This document shows, in pieces, positions 40,491-49,865 of a stretch of DNA of 64,000 bases. The first letter of the stretch is position 1. Each line of letters starts with the position of its first letter. The notes under the pieces are model-generated. The model saw only the letters and a program-made list of their open reading frames with translations, had not been told where the DNA came from and searched no databases. The translations under genes were made by a program, and so were the position numbers. Origin of the DNA: Holophagaceae bacterium (GTDB taxonomy: Bacteria > Acidobacteriota > Holophagae > Holophagales > Holophagaceae); NCBI GenBank assembly GCA_025361125.1, contig JANYBM010000064.1:1-64000 (forward strand), given 5' to 3'.

Positions 40491-40979
40491 ATGCACCTGC
40501 GCGAAGAACTCAAGATCGGCAAACCCATCGAGCCCGGACACGAGGTGGCTTTGGCGTTGCTACTGACGCGGGAGTATGTGTCACGCGTTCTCGATGAGCA
40601 GGTCTTCAAGAAGGCCGGCATCACCGACCAGCAATTCAATGTGTTGCGCATTCTAAAAGGTGGCCCCACCAAGGGCTACCTCATCGGCGAAATCAAATGC
40701 CGCATGATCTTTCGCAATGCTGATGTCCCGCGACTGGTCAACCGTTTGACGGATCAAGGCCTGGTGAAGCGCTATGAAAACCCCCGCGACCGGCGAGGCA
40801 GCCGTATCCGCCTGACAGCTGATGGGGACGCTTTCCAGAACCAGGTCCGCCCCATCCATGGCACCGTTTGTGAAGCCATTGACGGCTGTCTCAGCGATGC
40901 GGAGCGCAACCACCTATTGGTTCTGTTGGAGCGATTGCGGGATCACTACCGGTTGATGCTGTCAGCCGGGGCGGAATAA
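40491..40979 (+). CDS. MarR-family transcriptional regulator
   Basis: GITDQQFNVLRILKG ... RNADVPRLVNRLTDQGLVKRYENPRDRRGSRIRLTADG wHTH. Confidence 0.93.
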   Translation: MHLREELKIGKPIEPGHEVALALLLTREYVSRVLDEQVFKKAGITDQQFNVLRILKGGPTKGYLIGEIKCRMIFRNADVPRLVNRLTDQGLVKRYENPRDRRGSRIRLTADGDAFQNQVRPIHGTVCEAIDGCLSDAERNHLLVLLERLRDHYRLMLSAGAE

Positions 40980-41008
40980 AAATCGCGCCCTCAAGGTGCA
41001 GCTGTCAC

Positions 41009-42226
41009 TCAGCGGTCCAGCTCACCGGCAATAATGTTCATTGCTCCCAACTCGGCGACGGCATCGGCGATCAGGAGGCCACGGACTTTCTGGTCAAAGC
41101 TGCTGAAGATCGGTAGGCAGGGCGGACGGACCCGGATGCGATAGGGGCTCTTGCCGCCATCGCTGACGATGTAGAAGCCCAGCTCGCCATTCGCAGCCTC
41201 AGTAGAGCTGTAGACCTCGCCCACCGGCATCTCGATGCCATGCATGATGAGCTTGAAGTGATGGATGAGGCTTTCCATCCGCGAGTAGACCTTTTCCTTG
41301 GGAGGAAGGGCCACCTTGTAATCATCCACGATGATGGGACCAGGGCCGAGTTCCCGCAGCTTGTCCAAGGCCTGCCGAATGATGCGCAGCGACTGGCGCA
41401 TTTCTTCGACGCGCACCAGATAGCGATCGAATACATCGCCGGTGGTGCCCACCGGAATGTCGAAGTCATATTGGTCATACCCGAGATAGGGTTGGGATTT
41501 GCGCAGATCCTGTGGCACGCCACAGGCTCGCAGGCAGGGACCGGTGTAGCCCCAGGATATAGCCTCTTCTGGAGAAAGTGCACCTATGCCCTTGGTGCGG
41601 TCATGCCAAATGGGATTGCGTGTCAGCAGCCCTTCCAACTCGTCAATGGCCAAGGGGCACTCTTCAAGGAAGCGCTCGGCCAACGGAAAAAAGTCGTCAG
41701 GCAGGTCGCGGAACAACCCGCCCACGCGAGTGAAGCTCGTGTGCAGGCGTTGGCCCGCAGCCATTTCGAATAAGTCGTAGACCGTTTCGCGCTGCTTGAA
41801 AAGATAGAGGAAGGCAGTGAAAGCGCCGATGTCCACGGCGTTGATGCCAATGCAGACCACATGATCCGCGAGGCGAGCCAACTCCGAGACCAGTACGCGG
41901 ATGATCTTCGCCCGCTCGGGGATTTCAAGGTCGAGCAGTTTTTCGACGGCTCCCGTGTACCCGACGTTGTTCATGATGGAGGAGCAGTAGTTAAGGCGAT
42001 CCGTCAGCGTCACGAATTGGTTGTAGCTCAAATTCTCGCCGAGTTTTTCCACCCCGCGATGCAGGTAGCCGATTTCTGGTGTGGCGCGAGTGATGAACTC
42101 ACCTTCCAGTTCCAAAACGATTCGCAGGGTGCCATGGGTAGCCGGGTGGGTCGGCCCCATGTTCACGATCATTTTATCGCCGTCGAGCGCTTGAGTTGCG
42201 AGGGCGATGGATTCCATAGTTGCCAT
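41009..42226 (-). CDS. nuoD: NADH-quinone oxidoreductase subunit D
   Basis: MIVNMGPTHPATHGTLRIVLELEGE, YLHRGVEKLGE, FDQKVRGLLIADAVAELGAMNIIAGELDR. Confidence 0.97.
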   Translation of the reverse strand: MATMESIALATQALDGDKMIVNMGPTHPATHGTLRIVLELEGEFITRATPEIGYLHRGVEKLGENLSYNQFVTLTDRLNYCSSIMNNVGYTGAVEKLLDLEIPERAKIIRVLVSELARLADHVVCIGINAVDIGAFTAFLYLFKQRETVYDLFEMAAGQRLHTSFTRVGGLFRDLPDDFFPLAERFLEECPLAIDELEGLLTRNPIWHDRTKGIGALSPEEAISWGYTGPCLRACGVPQDLRKSQPYLGYDQYDFDIPVGTTGDVFDRYLVRVEEMRQSLRIIRQALDKLRELGPGPIIVDDYKVALPPKEKVYSRMESLIHHFKLIMHGIEMPVGEVYSSTEAANGELGFYIVSDGGKSPYRIRVRPPCLPIFSSFDQKVRGLLIADAVAELGAMNIIAGELDR

Positions 42227-42234
42227 GGGTCTGC

Positions 42235-42759
42235 TCACGGATTCGTCGTAGGAATGAATTGTGCGTAGGGCGCGGTGCTGTCGGCCATGCAAAAGGGGTC
42301 GCCGCCATCGAGGGGAAAATCCTTACGCAGCGCGTGGCCGGGGAAATCCTGCCAGGTAAGGAGGCGCACCATGTTGGGGTGGTTTTCAAAGGGAATGCCA
42401 AAAAGATCAAAGACCTCTCGTTCGAACCAATTGGCTGTCTTGAATCGAGGTGGGAGAGCTGGGTCCACAAGGCTTGGCACTGATTCACCCGCGCCGACGC
42501 GGACCTTGATGCGCAGGCGTTCCTGGCTGGTCATATTAAGCCAGTGATAGACCACATCGAACCGCACCAAGCGATCTCCTATCTGCCGCTCAGGCCAGTC
42601 CACCGCCGTGATGTCCACCAGAAGCTGATAGCCATCCTTGAAAATGAGATCCACTACCTCAAGAAAACTTTCCCTTGCTACGACAATGGTCACGTCACCC
42701 CGGAAGGCGTGGCGATCCGTGATGGCGCCCGGGAATTGCTCTTCAATGCGTTCAATCAT
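42235..42759 (-). CDS. nuoC: NADH-quinone oxidoreductase subunit C
   Basis: TAVDWPERQIGDRLVRFDVVYHWLN, WFEREVFDLFGIPFENHPNMVRLLTWQDFPGHALRKDFP. Confidence 0.96.
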   Translation of the reverse strand: MIERIEEQFPGAITDRHAFRGDVTIVVARESFLEVVDLIFKDGYQLLVDITAVDWPERQIGDRLVRFDVVYHWLNMTSQERLRIKVRVGAGESVPSLVDPALPPRFKTANWFEREVFDLFGIPFENHPNMVRLLTWQDFPGHALRKDFPLDGGDPFCMADSTAPYAQFIPTTNP

Positions 42760-42776
42760 TTAGTTCACCACTAGGA

Positions 42777-43388
42777 TTAGAAGATCGTTGCCAGACCGCG
42801 ATCCCCTGCGTCCAGCAGCATTTCGCGAACGGCCTGCTGAGGACTGAGGCCACGGCTGGCTTCCAATTCCTTTTGGCGGTTCAGGCTTTCGTAGAAACGT
42901 GCGATGTGATCCTTGCGCATGGTGAGGGATTCCTTCTCGATCTTCTCCTGCAGCTTCATCAGGCCATACAACATGCTCTCAGGCCGGGGGGGGCAGCCGG
43001 GTACATAGACATCCACGGGCACCACCCGGTCAATGCCCTGGAGCGTGGCGTAGGTGCGGTACATGCCACCGCTGGAAGCGCAGACCCCCACACTGATGAC
43101 CCACTTGGGTTCGGCCATCTGGGCGTAGATGGTGCGGAGCACCGGCGCCAGCTTGTTCGTGACAGTGCCCAGCACCAGCATCATGTCGCTCTGGCGCGGG
43201 CTGAAGCGCATGGCCTCGGCGCCGAAGCGGGACATGTCATATTTCGAAGCCATAACGCTCATGAACTCGATGGCGCAGCAGGCGGTGCCAAAAGGCATGG
43301 GCCAGAGACTGTTTTTTCGGGCCCAGTTCACCACAGTGTCGAGTCGGGTGGTGAGCACCGCCTCGTTGAGATTCAACTCTGCCGCCAT
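42777..43388 (-). CDS. nuoB: NADH-quinone oxidoreductase subunit B
   Basis: [56 protein letters not shown]. Confidence 0.97.
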   Translation of the reverse strand: MAAELNLNEAVLTTRLDTVVNWARKNSLWPMPFGTACCAIEFMSVMASKYDMSRFGAEAMRFSPRQSDMMLVLGTVTNKLAPVLRTIYAQMAEPKWVISVGVCASSGGMYRTYATLQGIDRVVPVDVYVPGCPPRPESMLYGLMKLQEKIEKESLTMRKDHIARFYESLNRQKELEASRGLSPQQAVREMLLDAGDRGLATIF

Positions 43389-43768
43389 CAGCGCTCCCAC
43401 TCAAACGCACCCTTGCCCCAGGCGTAAATGAAACCCACCAGCAGGGTGGCGAAGAAAGTCAGCATGGGGACAAAGGTTTCCAGATGGGTTTTATATTGCG
43501 CAGCCCAAGGCAGCATAAAGGCGACTTCCACATCGAACAGGATGAAGAGCATGGCCGTAAGGTAGAACTTCACTGAATACCGATGCCGGGCGCCAACCTG
43601 CAGGGGCGGTGCCCCACATTCAAACGGCGCCAGCTTGTTGGCGTCGGGATTGTTGGGTTTGAAGCGCGGCAGGATGACGCCGGATAGCACCAGCACGATG
43701 GCAGCGACGACGATAGCCACCAACAGGAGGATCAGGACGCCAAGAAAGGGAGTAAGGGGGCTTTGCAT
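43388..43768 (-). CDS. nuoA: NADH-quinone oxidoreductase subunit A
   Basis: [42 protein letters not shown]. Confidence 0.96.
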   Translation of the reverse strand: MQSPLTPFLGVLILLLVAIVVAAIVLVLSGVILPRFKPNNPDANKLAPFECGAPPLQVGARHRYSVKFYLTAMLFILFDVEVAFMLPWAAQYKTHLETFVPMLTFFATLLVGFIYAWGKGAFEWER

Positions 43769-43835
43769 AGTGGATTCCCAGAACCTTCATCCTAAGTCGT
43801 TGGGCCAAAATAAACTAGTCGGCTCGATAACAGTC

Positions 43836-44010
43836 CGGCCCAGAGGCTCCAGCTCCGCGAACGCAGCCAGCATGGAGGCTCCGCGTCCAAAAGCGCAGCG
43901 AGTGGGAGCACGCACTGCGTGCGATAGGTGGGGGGCGCACTGCGTCCGATAGCTGGAGGGGCCGTAGCAAATAACCTGAACTGTACGGGTTACTTTGGCA
44001 CGGCCCCTAA
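43836..44010 (+). repeat. Dispersed intergenic structured repeat, copy E (long form)
   Basis: CAGAGGCTCCAGCTCCGCGAACGCAG...GCACGCACTGCGTGCGATAGGTGGGGGGCGCACTGCGTCCGATAGCTGGAGGGGCCGTAGCAAATAACC...GGGTTACTTTGGCACGGCCCCTAA. Confidence 0.85.
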
Positions 44011-44070
44011 CCGCGCCTCTGGCGGTGACCCAAGGCACTTTCACGTTAGAATCATTCAAACGAGGGCTGC

Positions 44071-44328
44071 ATGAGCGATTTGAAGACCGAACTGAAAACC
44101 ATGATCATCGAGCGTCTCAAACTGGAGGGCATGACGCCGGACCAGATTGATGACAAGGCTCCGCTGTTTGGCGAAGGGCTGGGTCTGGATTCTATTGACG
44201 CGCTGGAATTGGTGCTGGGTATCGAGCAGCACTTCGGCGTGAAGATCGAAGACGAAGCCGCAGGGCTGCAAGCCTTCAAGAACGTGGAATCCCTAACTGC
44301 CTTCATCGCCGAGCATCGGACTGCATGA
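44071..44328 (+). CDS. Acyl carrier protein
   Basis: GEGLGLDSIDALELVLGIEQHFGVKIEDE phosphopantetheine Ser. Confidence 0.92.
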   Translation: MSDLKTELKTMIIERLKLEGMTPDQIDDKAPLFGEGLGLDSIDALELVLGIEQHFGVKIEDEAAGLQAFKNVESLTAFIAEHRTA

Positions 44329-44386
44329 GCCGACCTGTCGTCGCCTCCATCGCCATCGTCGCTGTCAACGCTGGGACTTGAAGCCA

Positions 44387-44821
44387 ATGAATGGGGAAGC
44401 CATCACGGCCCAAATACCGCATCGCTATCCTTTTCTATTGGTGGATCGGTTGCTGGAGCGGGAGCCAGGCGTTCGGGTGGTGGCGGAAAAACTGCTCACG
44501 ATCAACGAGCCATACTTTCAAGGTCATTTTGCCGAGCGGCCACTCCTGCCTGGCGTATTGATGTTGGAGATGCTGGCCCAGGCCGGTGGCTTTCTGGAAT
44601 CTGAACCGCTCCTGGGCAAGCCCATTTTTCTCGCCCAGGTACTTGACGCCCGTTTCAAGGGCGCCGCCTTCCCAGGCGACAAGCTTCGATTGGAAGTGAG
44701 CCCCGACGCGAGTTTTGGCGGCTTGATGCGCATCAAGGGAATCGTCAGTTGCGACGGACGGGTGCTTTGCACGGCCAAGTTGCTGCTGAAGAACAGCGTG
44801 GGTCCAAAGGGCTCCGCATGA
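44387..44821 (+). CDS. FabZ-like 3-hydroxyacyl-ACP dehydratase
   Basis: IPHRYPFLLVDRLLE, PYFQGHFAERPLLPGVLMLEMLAQAGG. Confidence 0.9.
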   Translation: MNGEAITAQIPHRYPFLLVDRLLEREPGVRVVAEKLLTINEPYFQGHFAERPLLPGVLMLEMLAQAGGFLESEPLLGKPIFLAQVLDARFKGAAFPGDKLRLEVSPDASFGGLMRIKGIVSCDGRVLCTAKLLLKNSVGPKGSA

Positions 44822-46017
44822 CCCGGCGCGTGGTCATCACGGGGGTTGGATTTGTTTCGAGTCTTGCCTTGGACGCCCCCTCCACTTGGGCGCGCATGCT
44901 GGAGGGCGACTGTGCCATCGGGCCCCTTACCCAATTGAAGATGCCGGGGGAACCCGCGCAGATGGCAGCAGAGGTCCATCTGGCAGAGGGCGAACTGATC
45001 AACCGGAGAGCCACCCTGGGTGAGCACATCGCCCTCATGGCGCTGCGGGAAGCCCTGCGAACGACGCCGGGGCCAAAAGGGTTGGACCCCCGTCGCATGG
45101 GGGCGTTCCAGGGTGCCGGGACGTCCGGCTTGCCTTCAGCCGAGGCCTACGCCCAGGGCCGCATGGCTGGGCGAAAACCCGGCGCGACGGATGCGATCTA
45201 TCAAAGCCCAACGACGGTCACGGATGCGCTCGGCAGGGAATTGGGCGCCACCGGTCCCCGCAGTACCGTCATGACGGCTTGTTCATCATCCCTGTTGGCC
45301 CTCGGGCAGGCTTGGGAGCGCATCGCGTTTGGCGAATTGGATCTCGCCGTGGCGGGTGGCGCCGAAACCTTGTGCATGACCACCTACGCCGGATTTGCCA
45401 GCCTCAAGGCCATGGATCCAGGCCTTTGCCGCCCCTTCAGCAGGGACCGCGCAGGGTTGAATTTGGGCGAGGGCTCCGCACAATTCATCCTGGAACCTTT
45501 GGAACAGGCCCTGGCGCGCGGCGCGGAAATAGTTGCCGAATTGCGAGGCTATGGAGCCAGCCTGGACGCGCATCATTCCACGGCACCCCACCCTGAAGGT
45601 GATGGCGCGGCGAGGGCCATTCGCATGGCCATGAATTGCGCGGGCTTCAATCCCGATGATGTTGATTTCGTCAGCGCCCACGGAACCGCCACGCCGGCCA
45701 ATGACAGCTCTGAGACGATCGCCATCAAGTCCGCCCTGGGTGAAGCCGCGGCGCGGGTCTCCGTGACCTCCACCAAATCCCAGTTCGGCCATACGTTAGG
45801 CGCCTCAGGCGCCGTGGGCACCTTCGCCGCGGTGATGTCGTTAAAAACCGGCATCGTGAGCCCCACCTTGCGGTTGGATGACCCGGACCCCGCCTGTGAT
45901 CTGGATTACACCCCACTCCAGGCCAGGCAACGCAGCGTGCGCGCGGCCCTAGTGAATGCCTTCGCCTTCGGGGGCAACAATGCCTGCGTGGCCCTTCGGC
46001 GCTGGGAGGGACGATGA
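44818..46017 (+). CDS. Beta-ketoacyl-ACP synthase (KS, intact Cys-His-His)
   Basis: VMTACSSSLLALGQAW, VSAHGTATPAND, KSQFGHTLGASGAVG. Confidence 0.92.
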   Translation: MTRRVVITGVGFVSSLALDAPSTWARMLEGDCAIGPLTQLKMPGEPAQMAAEVHLAEGELINRRATLGEHIALMALREALRTTPGPKGLDPRRMGAFQGAGTSGLPSAEAYAQGRMAGRKPGATDAIYQSPTTVTDALGRELGATGPRSTVMTACSSSLLALGQAWERIAFGELDLAVAGGAETLCMTTYAGFASLKAMDPGLCRPFSRDRAGLNLGEGSAQFILEPLEQALARGAEIVAELRGYGASLDAHHSTAPHPEGDGAARAIRMAMNCAGFNPDDVDFVSAHGTATPANDSSETIAIKSALGEAAARVSVTSTKSQFGHTLGASGAVGTFAAVMSLKTGIVSPTLRLDDPDPACDLDYTPLQARQRSVRAALVNAFAFGGNNACVALRRWEGR

Positions 46018-47111
46018 GTCTTCCAACCAGCGATAAAACTATTGTCATCACTGGCATGGGCCTGGTGCTGCCCTGCGGCGATGGGATTGAAGCCGCCCGC
46101 CAATCCTGGAGTTCAGGGGAGCCCTGCTTTGCCGACTTGCCGCCCAACCTTGGCAAGGGGCGCGCGGCCTATTGCTCTGCCTTTAATCCCTCAGGCATCA
46201 TCCCCCCAATGCAACTGCGGCGATTGGACAGGCCCTCCCGATTTGCCTGGAGCGCGGCCCACCAGGCCTTGGTGGATGGTCGGATGAATTGGAAAGGTGA
46301 CCCGTTAGGAGAACGGGTGGCCATGACAGTGGGTACGGTCACCGGCGGCAGCGAAGCCGGGGAAGTTTTCATGCTGCCCTACTTTGAGCGGGGCCCCGAA
46401 GGCGCATCACCCATGGTGTTTCCCAATTGTGTGGCCAATGCAGCCTCGGGTCATGTGGCCCTGGCCTTTGGCATCAAGGGACCAAGCATCACCCAGGTGG
46501 CACGGGAGAATGCGACTTTCATGGGTCTGGATCAGGCCGTGCGCTGGTTGCGGCGGGAAGTGGCGGAAGCCGTGCTGGTCATCGGAACCGATGGGATCTT
46601 TCCCCTTCAGATGGAGTTGCTGCGGCACGCCGGGCGCTTGACGATCCAGGGCGACCCCAGGGCGAATGCCGCCACAGGCTATCTTCCAGGCGAAGGAGCG
46701 CAAGCCTTTTTACTCGAAACCCGCGACCATGCTGAGTCCCGCGGCGCCAAGATTCGCGCCGAGGTGGTGTCGGTCGCTTGTGTCTCACCCGACCAGGAAA
46801 ATTTTGAGGCCCGCGCGAGAGCTCTCTCCCTAGCTGTTGCAGAAGCGTTGAGGGACTTGGTTCCATCGGCATGGATCGGCGGCAGCAATGGTTCCCGGCG
46901 ATTGGACGAACTGGAAACGGCGCTTCAGAAGCTTCATCCCCACTGGCCTGGGCCCAGGTTCCCCAAACTCAGCTGGGGGGAATTCTGCGGCTCAGGTGGC
47001 CAAATGATGGCCGCAGCCATGTTGGAAGATCTGGATGGCCCGATACTCATTTCGGGGCCCGGCTCCCTAGGACCCCAGTGCGCGGCAGTGATCCGGCGGG
47101 TTAGGATCTAG
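46014..47111 (+). CDS. Degenerate beta-ketoacyl synthase (KS-beta/chain-length-factor-like)
   Basis: KS fold (TIVITGMGLVLPCGDGI...) but Cys region reads SITQVARENATFMGL and both His motifs are replaced. Confidence 0.8.
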   Translation: MSLPTSDKTIVITGMGLVLPCGDGIEAARQSWSSGEPCFADLPPNLGKGRAAYCSAFNPSGIIPPMQLRRLDRPSRFAWSAAHQALVDGRMNWKGDPLGERVAMTVGTVTGGSEAGEVFMLPYFERGPEGASPMVFPNCVANAASGHVALAFGIKGPSITQVARENATFMGLDQAVRWLRREVAEAVLVIGTDGIFPLQMELLRHAGRLTIQGDPRANAATGYLPGEGAQAFLLETRDHAESRGAKIRAEVVSVACVSPDQENFEARARALSLAVAEALRDLVPSAWIGGSNGSRRLDELETALQKLHPHWPGPRFPKLSWGEFCGSGGQMMAAAMLEDLDGPILISGPGSLGPQCAAVIRRVRI

Positions 47112-47113
47112 CG

Positions 47114-47683
47114 ATGGGCTTCCGCGATCCCCACGCCATCCTGCTCAACCGCTCCAGCATCCTTGTGGTGACCAGCGTGGGAGTTGCCTTGCTCACCTTG
47201 AGCTACGTGCTGGGCGTCCAGGTAGGTAAGCAAAGCGCGGCTTTGCAGCGACCTACTTCCAAAGGCAGCGGTGAAGATCTGAAAGCATTGCCGGCGCCGA
47301 TCCTGGACCAACTCCATTCCTTTGATGGCGACCCAGAAAACATGACAGCAAAATTGGATCCTAAAAAAGACGAGAAGACAGCTCCCAAATCGGAACCACA
47401 ACCAGAGGCGAAGCCGGAAACAAAATCCAAGCAAACCGCTTCGACTCCAGTGGTGGCGCCTTCTGGCAGATGGACTTTGCAACTGCTTTCAACCCCGGAC
47501 AAGGCGGAAGCGGATCGGACAGCTAGCAAGGCCAAGACTGCGGGGTACCTTGCCCAAGTCGTGAAAGAAAATGGCATCTACAAAGTGCGCTGGAATCACG
47601 CGGGGGCCAAACCCGAAGTGGATGCCACGGCTACCAAAATGAAGGCAGCGGGTTTCAAGCCCTTTGCTGTGCCTGCGGAGTAA
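47114..47683 (+). CDS. SPOR-domain-like membrane-anchored protein
   Basis: N-terminal TM, charged linker, GRWTLQLLSTPDKAEADRTASKAKTAGYLAQVVKENGIYKVRWNHA. Confidence 0.75.
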   Translation: MGFRDPHAILLNRSSILVVTSVGVALLTLSYVLGVQVGKQSAALQRPTSKGSGEDLKALPAPILDQLHSFDGDPENMTAKLDPKKDEKTAPKSEPQPEAKPETKSKQTASTPVVAPSGRWTLQLLSTPDKAEADRTASKAKTAGYLAQVVKENGIYKVRWNHAGAKPEVDATATKMKAAGFKPFAVPAE

Positions 47684-47686
47684 TGG

Positions 47687-48550
47687 ATGAGCCCAACAGG
47701 ACTGCATCTGCGCTGGTGCCTTTCGGTGCCCGAGGCCATGGAAGATGGTCTCAGCGATTGGCTTCTGGGGTTTGGCGCCACAGCCACCTACCGGGATGCG
47801 GACCCACCAAATTATTTTTACGCCTACTTCAAACCAGGCTCGGAAGGCGCTGATCCATCGGATTTGGTGGCATTCCCGGGCGTGGTTCTGGAATCCGCTG
47901 AACGTTTTGGCGATGAGGATTGGATCACCAAAAGCCGGGAAGGGTTTGGTTCCTTCAACGTGGGCTCACGCTTTTTCATCCGCCCCTTGTGGGATCAAGG
48001 ACCCCTGCCATTGGACCGTTTCGCCATCACCGTGAATCCTGGCCTCGCCTTCGGGACCGGTGGGCACGAGACCACGCGACTTTGCATGGAATTCCTCGAG
48101 CAACTCGCCATGGAAGGCAGGCTCAACAGCCCCATCCTGGATATCGGCGCCGGCACCGGGATTCTCTCACTGACCGCGTATCTGCTGGGCGCGCGCGGCA
48201 TCACCACCTTCGACATTGATCCCGATTGCGGCCCCGCCATGAATGAGTTTATCACCATGAATGAAGGACCGGGAGGGCCCGCTCCCTTCGACTATTTCGT
48301 GGGTGATCTGGAAGATGAAAAAATTCACCCCCCTTACCGCGGACTGTTGGCGAACATTCTCTTGCTGACTATTCAAGACCTGTTGCCCCGCATGGCTGAA
48401 ATCACCGAACCCGGCAGCTGGCTCATCGCCTCAGGCATTCTTGCAGAGTGCCAGGATGAAGCCCTGGTGAGCCTTGCGACTCACGGATTCAAACCTCTGA
48501 AGATGTGTACCGAAGGTGCCTGGGTGGCCATTCTGGCGGAGCGGGTGTGA
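47687..48550 (+). CDS. prmA: Ribosomal protein L11 methyltransferase-like
   Basis: NPGLAFGTGGHETTRLCMEFLEQL, ILDIGAGTGILSLTAYLLGA, GLLANILLLTIQDLLP. Confidence 0.88.
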   Translation: MSPTGLHLRWCLSVPEAMEDGLSDWLLGFGATATYRDADPPNYFYAYFKPGSEGADPSDLVAFPGVVLESAERFGDEDWITKSREGFGSFNVGSRFFIRPLWDQGPLPLDRFAITVNPGLAFGTGGHETTRLCMEFLEQLAMEGRLNSPILDIGAGTGILSLTAYLLGARGITTFDIDPDCGPAMNEFITMNEGPGGPAPFDYFVGDLEDEKIHPPYRGLLANILLLTIQDLLPRMAEITEPGSWLIASGILAECQDEALVSLATHGFKPLKMCTEGAWVAILAERV

Positions 48551-48611
48551 GGGGATTTTTCGATTTTCGATTTCTGTTTACCGATTGGAAGCTCGCTTCT
48601 GAGAAGGGCCG

Positions 48612-49400
48612 ATGAACTCAAACCGCCCCATTGGTGTTTTCGATTCCGGCATCGGCGGCCTCACGGTGGTCCACGCGTTACGCCGATTGCTGCCGGGGGA
48701 ATCGCTGGTGTACCTGGGCGATACGGCACGTGTGCCCTACGGCACCAAGAGTCACGCCACCATCGAACGCTACACCTTGCAGGCCGGAGCCATCCTCCAA
48801 CGCTATGACCCGAAACTGCTGGTCATTGCCTGCAACACCGCATCGGCTCATGGTCTGCCTGCCCTGCAAGCCGCTGCCACCTGTCCCGTGCTTGGCGTCA
48901 TCGAGCCCGGCGCCGAACTGGCCGCGAAAGTGCAAGGTCCCGTGGGCGTGATGGGGACCTTGGCCACGGTCCAAAGCGGCGCCTATGAAACTGCCATCCG
49001 ACGCCGCATGCCCGGCGCCGAAATACACAGCCTGGCGTGCCCCCTGCTGGTGAGCCTCGCTGAAGAAGGCTGGCTTGACGATCCCATCACCACGGAAATA
49101 TGCCAGCGCTACCTGAAGCAATTGCCCGACGCCGTCAAAACCATCGTACTGGGTTGCACCCACTATCCCGTGCTGCGCCCCTCCCTGGATCGTGCCCGGC
49201 CTGGCACCACCTGGATTGATAGCGGTGATGTCACCGCACGCGCCGTGGATGCCTTGCTGGAAAATTCACTCGGCTATCGTACTGAAAGCTCAGCAGGTCC
49301 CCTGCGCGTCCTCTTCACCGATGCCGGCACGCGTCTAAAAGAAGTGGGCTCTCGCTTTCTTGGCGAATCACTGGAAGCCGTAGAGTTGGTGGAGCTGTGA
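48612..49400 (+). CDS. murI: Glutamate racemase
   Basis: IGVFDSGIGGLTVVHALRRLLPGESLVYLGDTARVPYG, VIACNTASA, VLGCTHYPVL. Confidence 0.96.
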   Translation: MNSNRPIGVFDSGIGGLTVVHALRRLLPGESLVYLGDTARVPYGTKSHATIERYTLQAGAILQRYDPKLLVIACNTASAHGLPALQAAATCPVLGVIEPGAELAAKVQGPVGVMGTLATVQSGAYETAIRRRMPGAEIHSLACPLLVSLAEEGWLDDPITTEICQRYLKQLPDAVKTIVLGCTHYPVLRPSLDRARPGTTWIDSGDVTARAVDALLENSLGYRTESSAGPLRVLFTDAGTRLKEVGSRFLGESLEAVELVEL

Positions 49401-49409
49401 ACCAACGAG

Positions 49410-49865
49410 TCAATTTTTCTGCTGGCGCGATTCGAAGCCCGCCACCCTGCTTTTTAATGCTGATTTCGGCAGGGGGCCCCAGGCTCTTCCGTCGTGGCTC
49501 TGGGGGCGATTATCGCCAAGCATCAGATAGCCGTCACCACAGGCCCATGCGCCGCTGAGATGATCGCTACTGCGAACGTAGGGCTCATGGAGGCGCGATC
49601 CGTTGCGGAAGATCTCGCCATCTTTGGCTTCGATCTGTTCGGTAGGCAGGCCCACGGTTCGTTTCACGGAGATGCCTTCGGGCCCCTTTACCAACCAGAC
49701 CTCCCCTCGTTTCGGTGGGCCGACGCACCAGGCCCAAAGGGTCCAAACCAGCTCACCATCGTGCAGGGCAGGCTCCATGCTGTGACCCGAAATTTGCACG
49801 GGATGGATTACCAAGAGGGGACTCAAGGCCAAGAGCAGCGCGGCGATGGGAACCCATGGCTTCAT
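49410..49865 (-). CDS. Signal peptidase I-like (S26) protein, short form
   Basis: ISGHSMEPALHDGELV Ser box, ISVKRTVGLPTEQIEAKDGEIF Lys box, LMLGDNRPQSHDGRAWGPLP. Confidence 0.88.
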   Translation of the reverse strand: MKPWVPIAALLLALSPLLVIHPVQISGHSMEPALHDGELVWTLWAWCVGPPKRGEVWLVKGPEGISVKRTVGLPTEQIEAKDGEIFRNGSRLHEPYVRSSDHLSGAWACGDGYLMLGDNRPQSHDGRAWGPLPKSALKSRVAGFESRQQKN

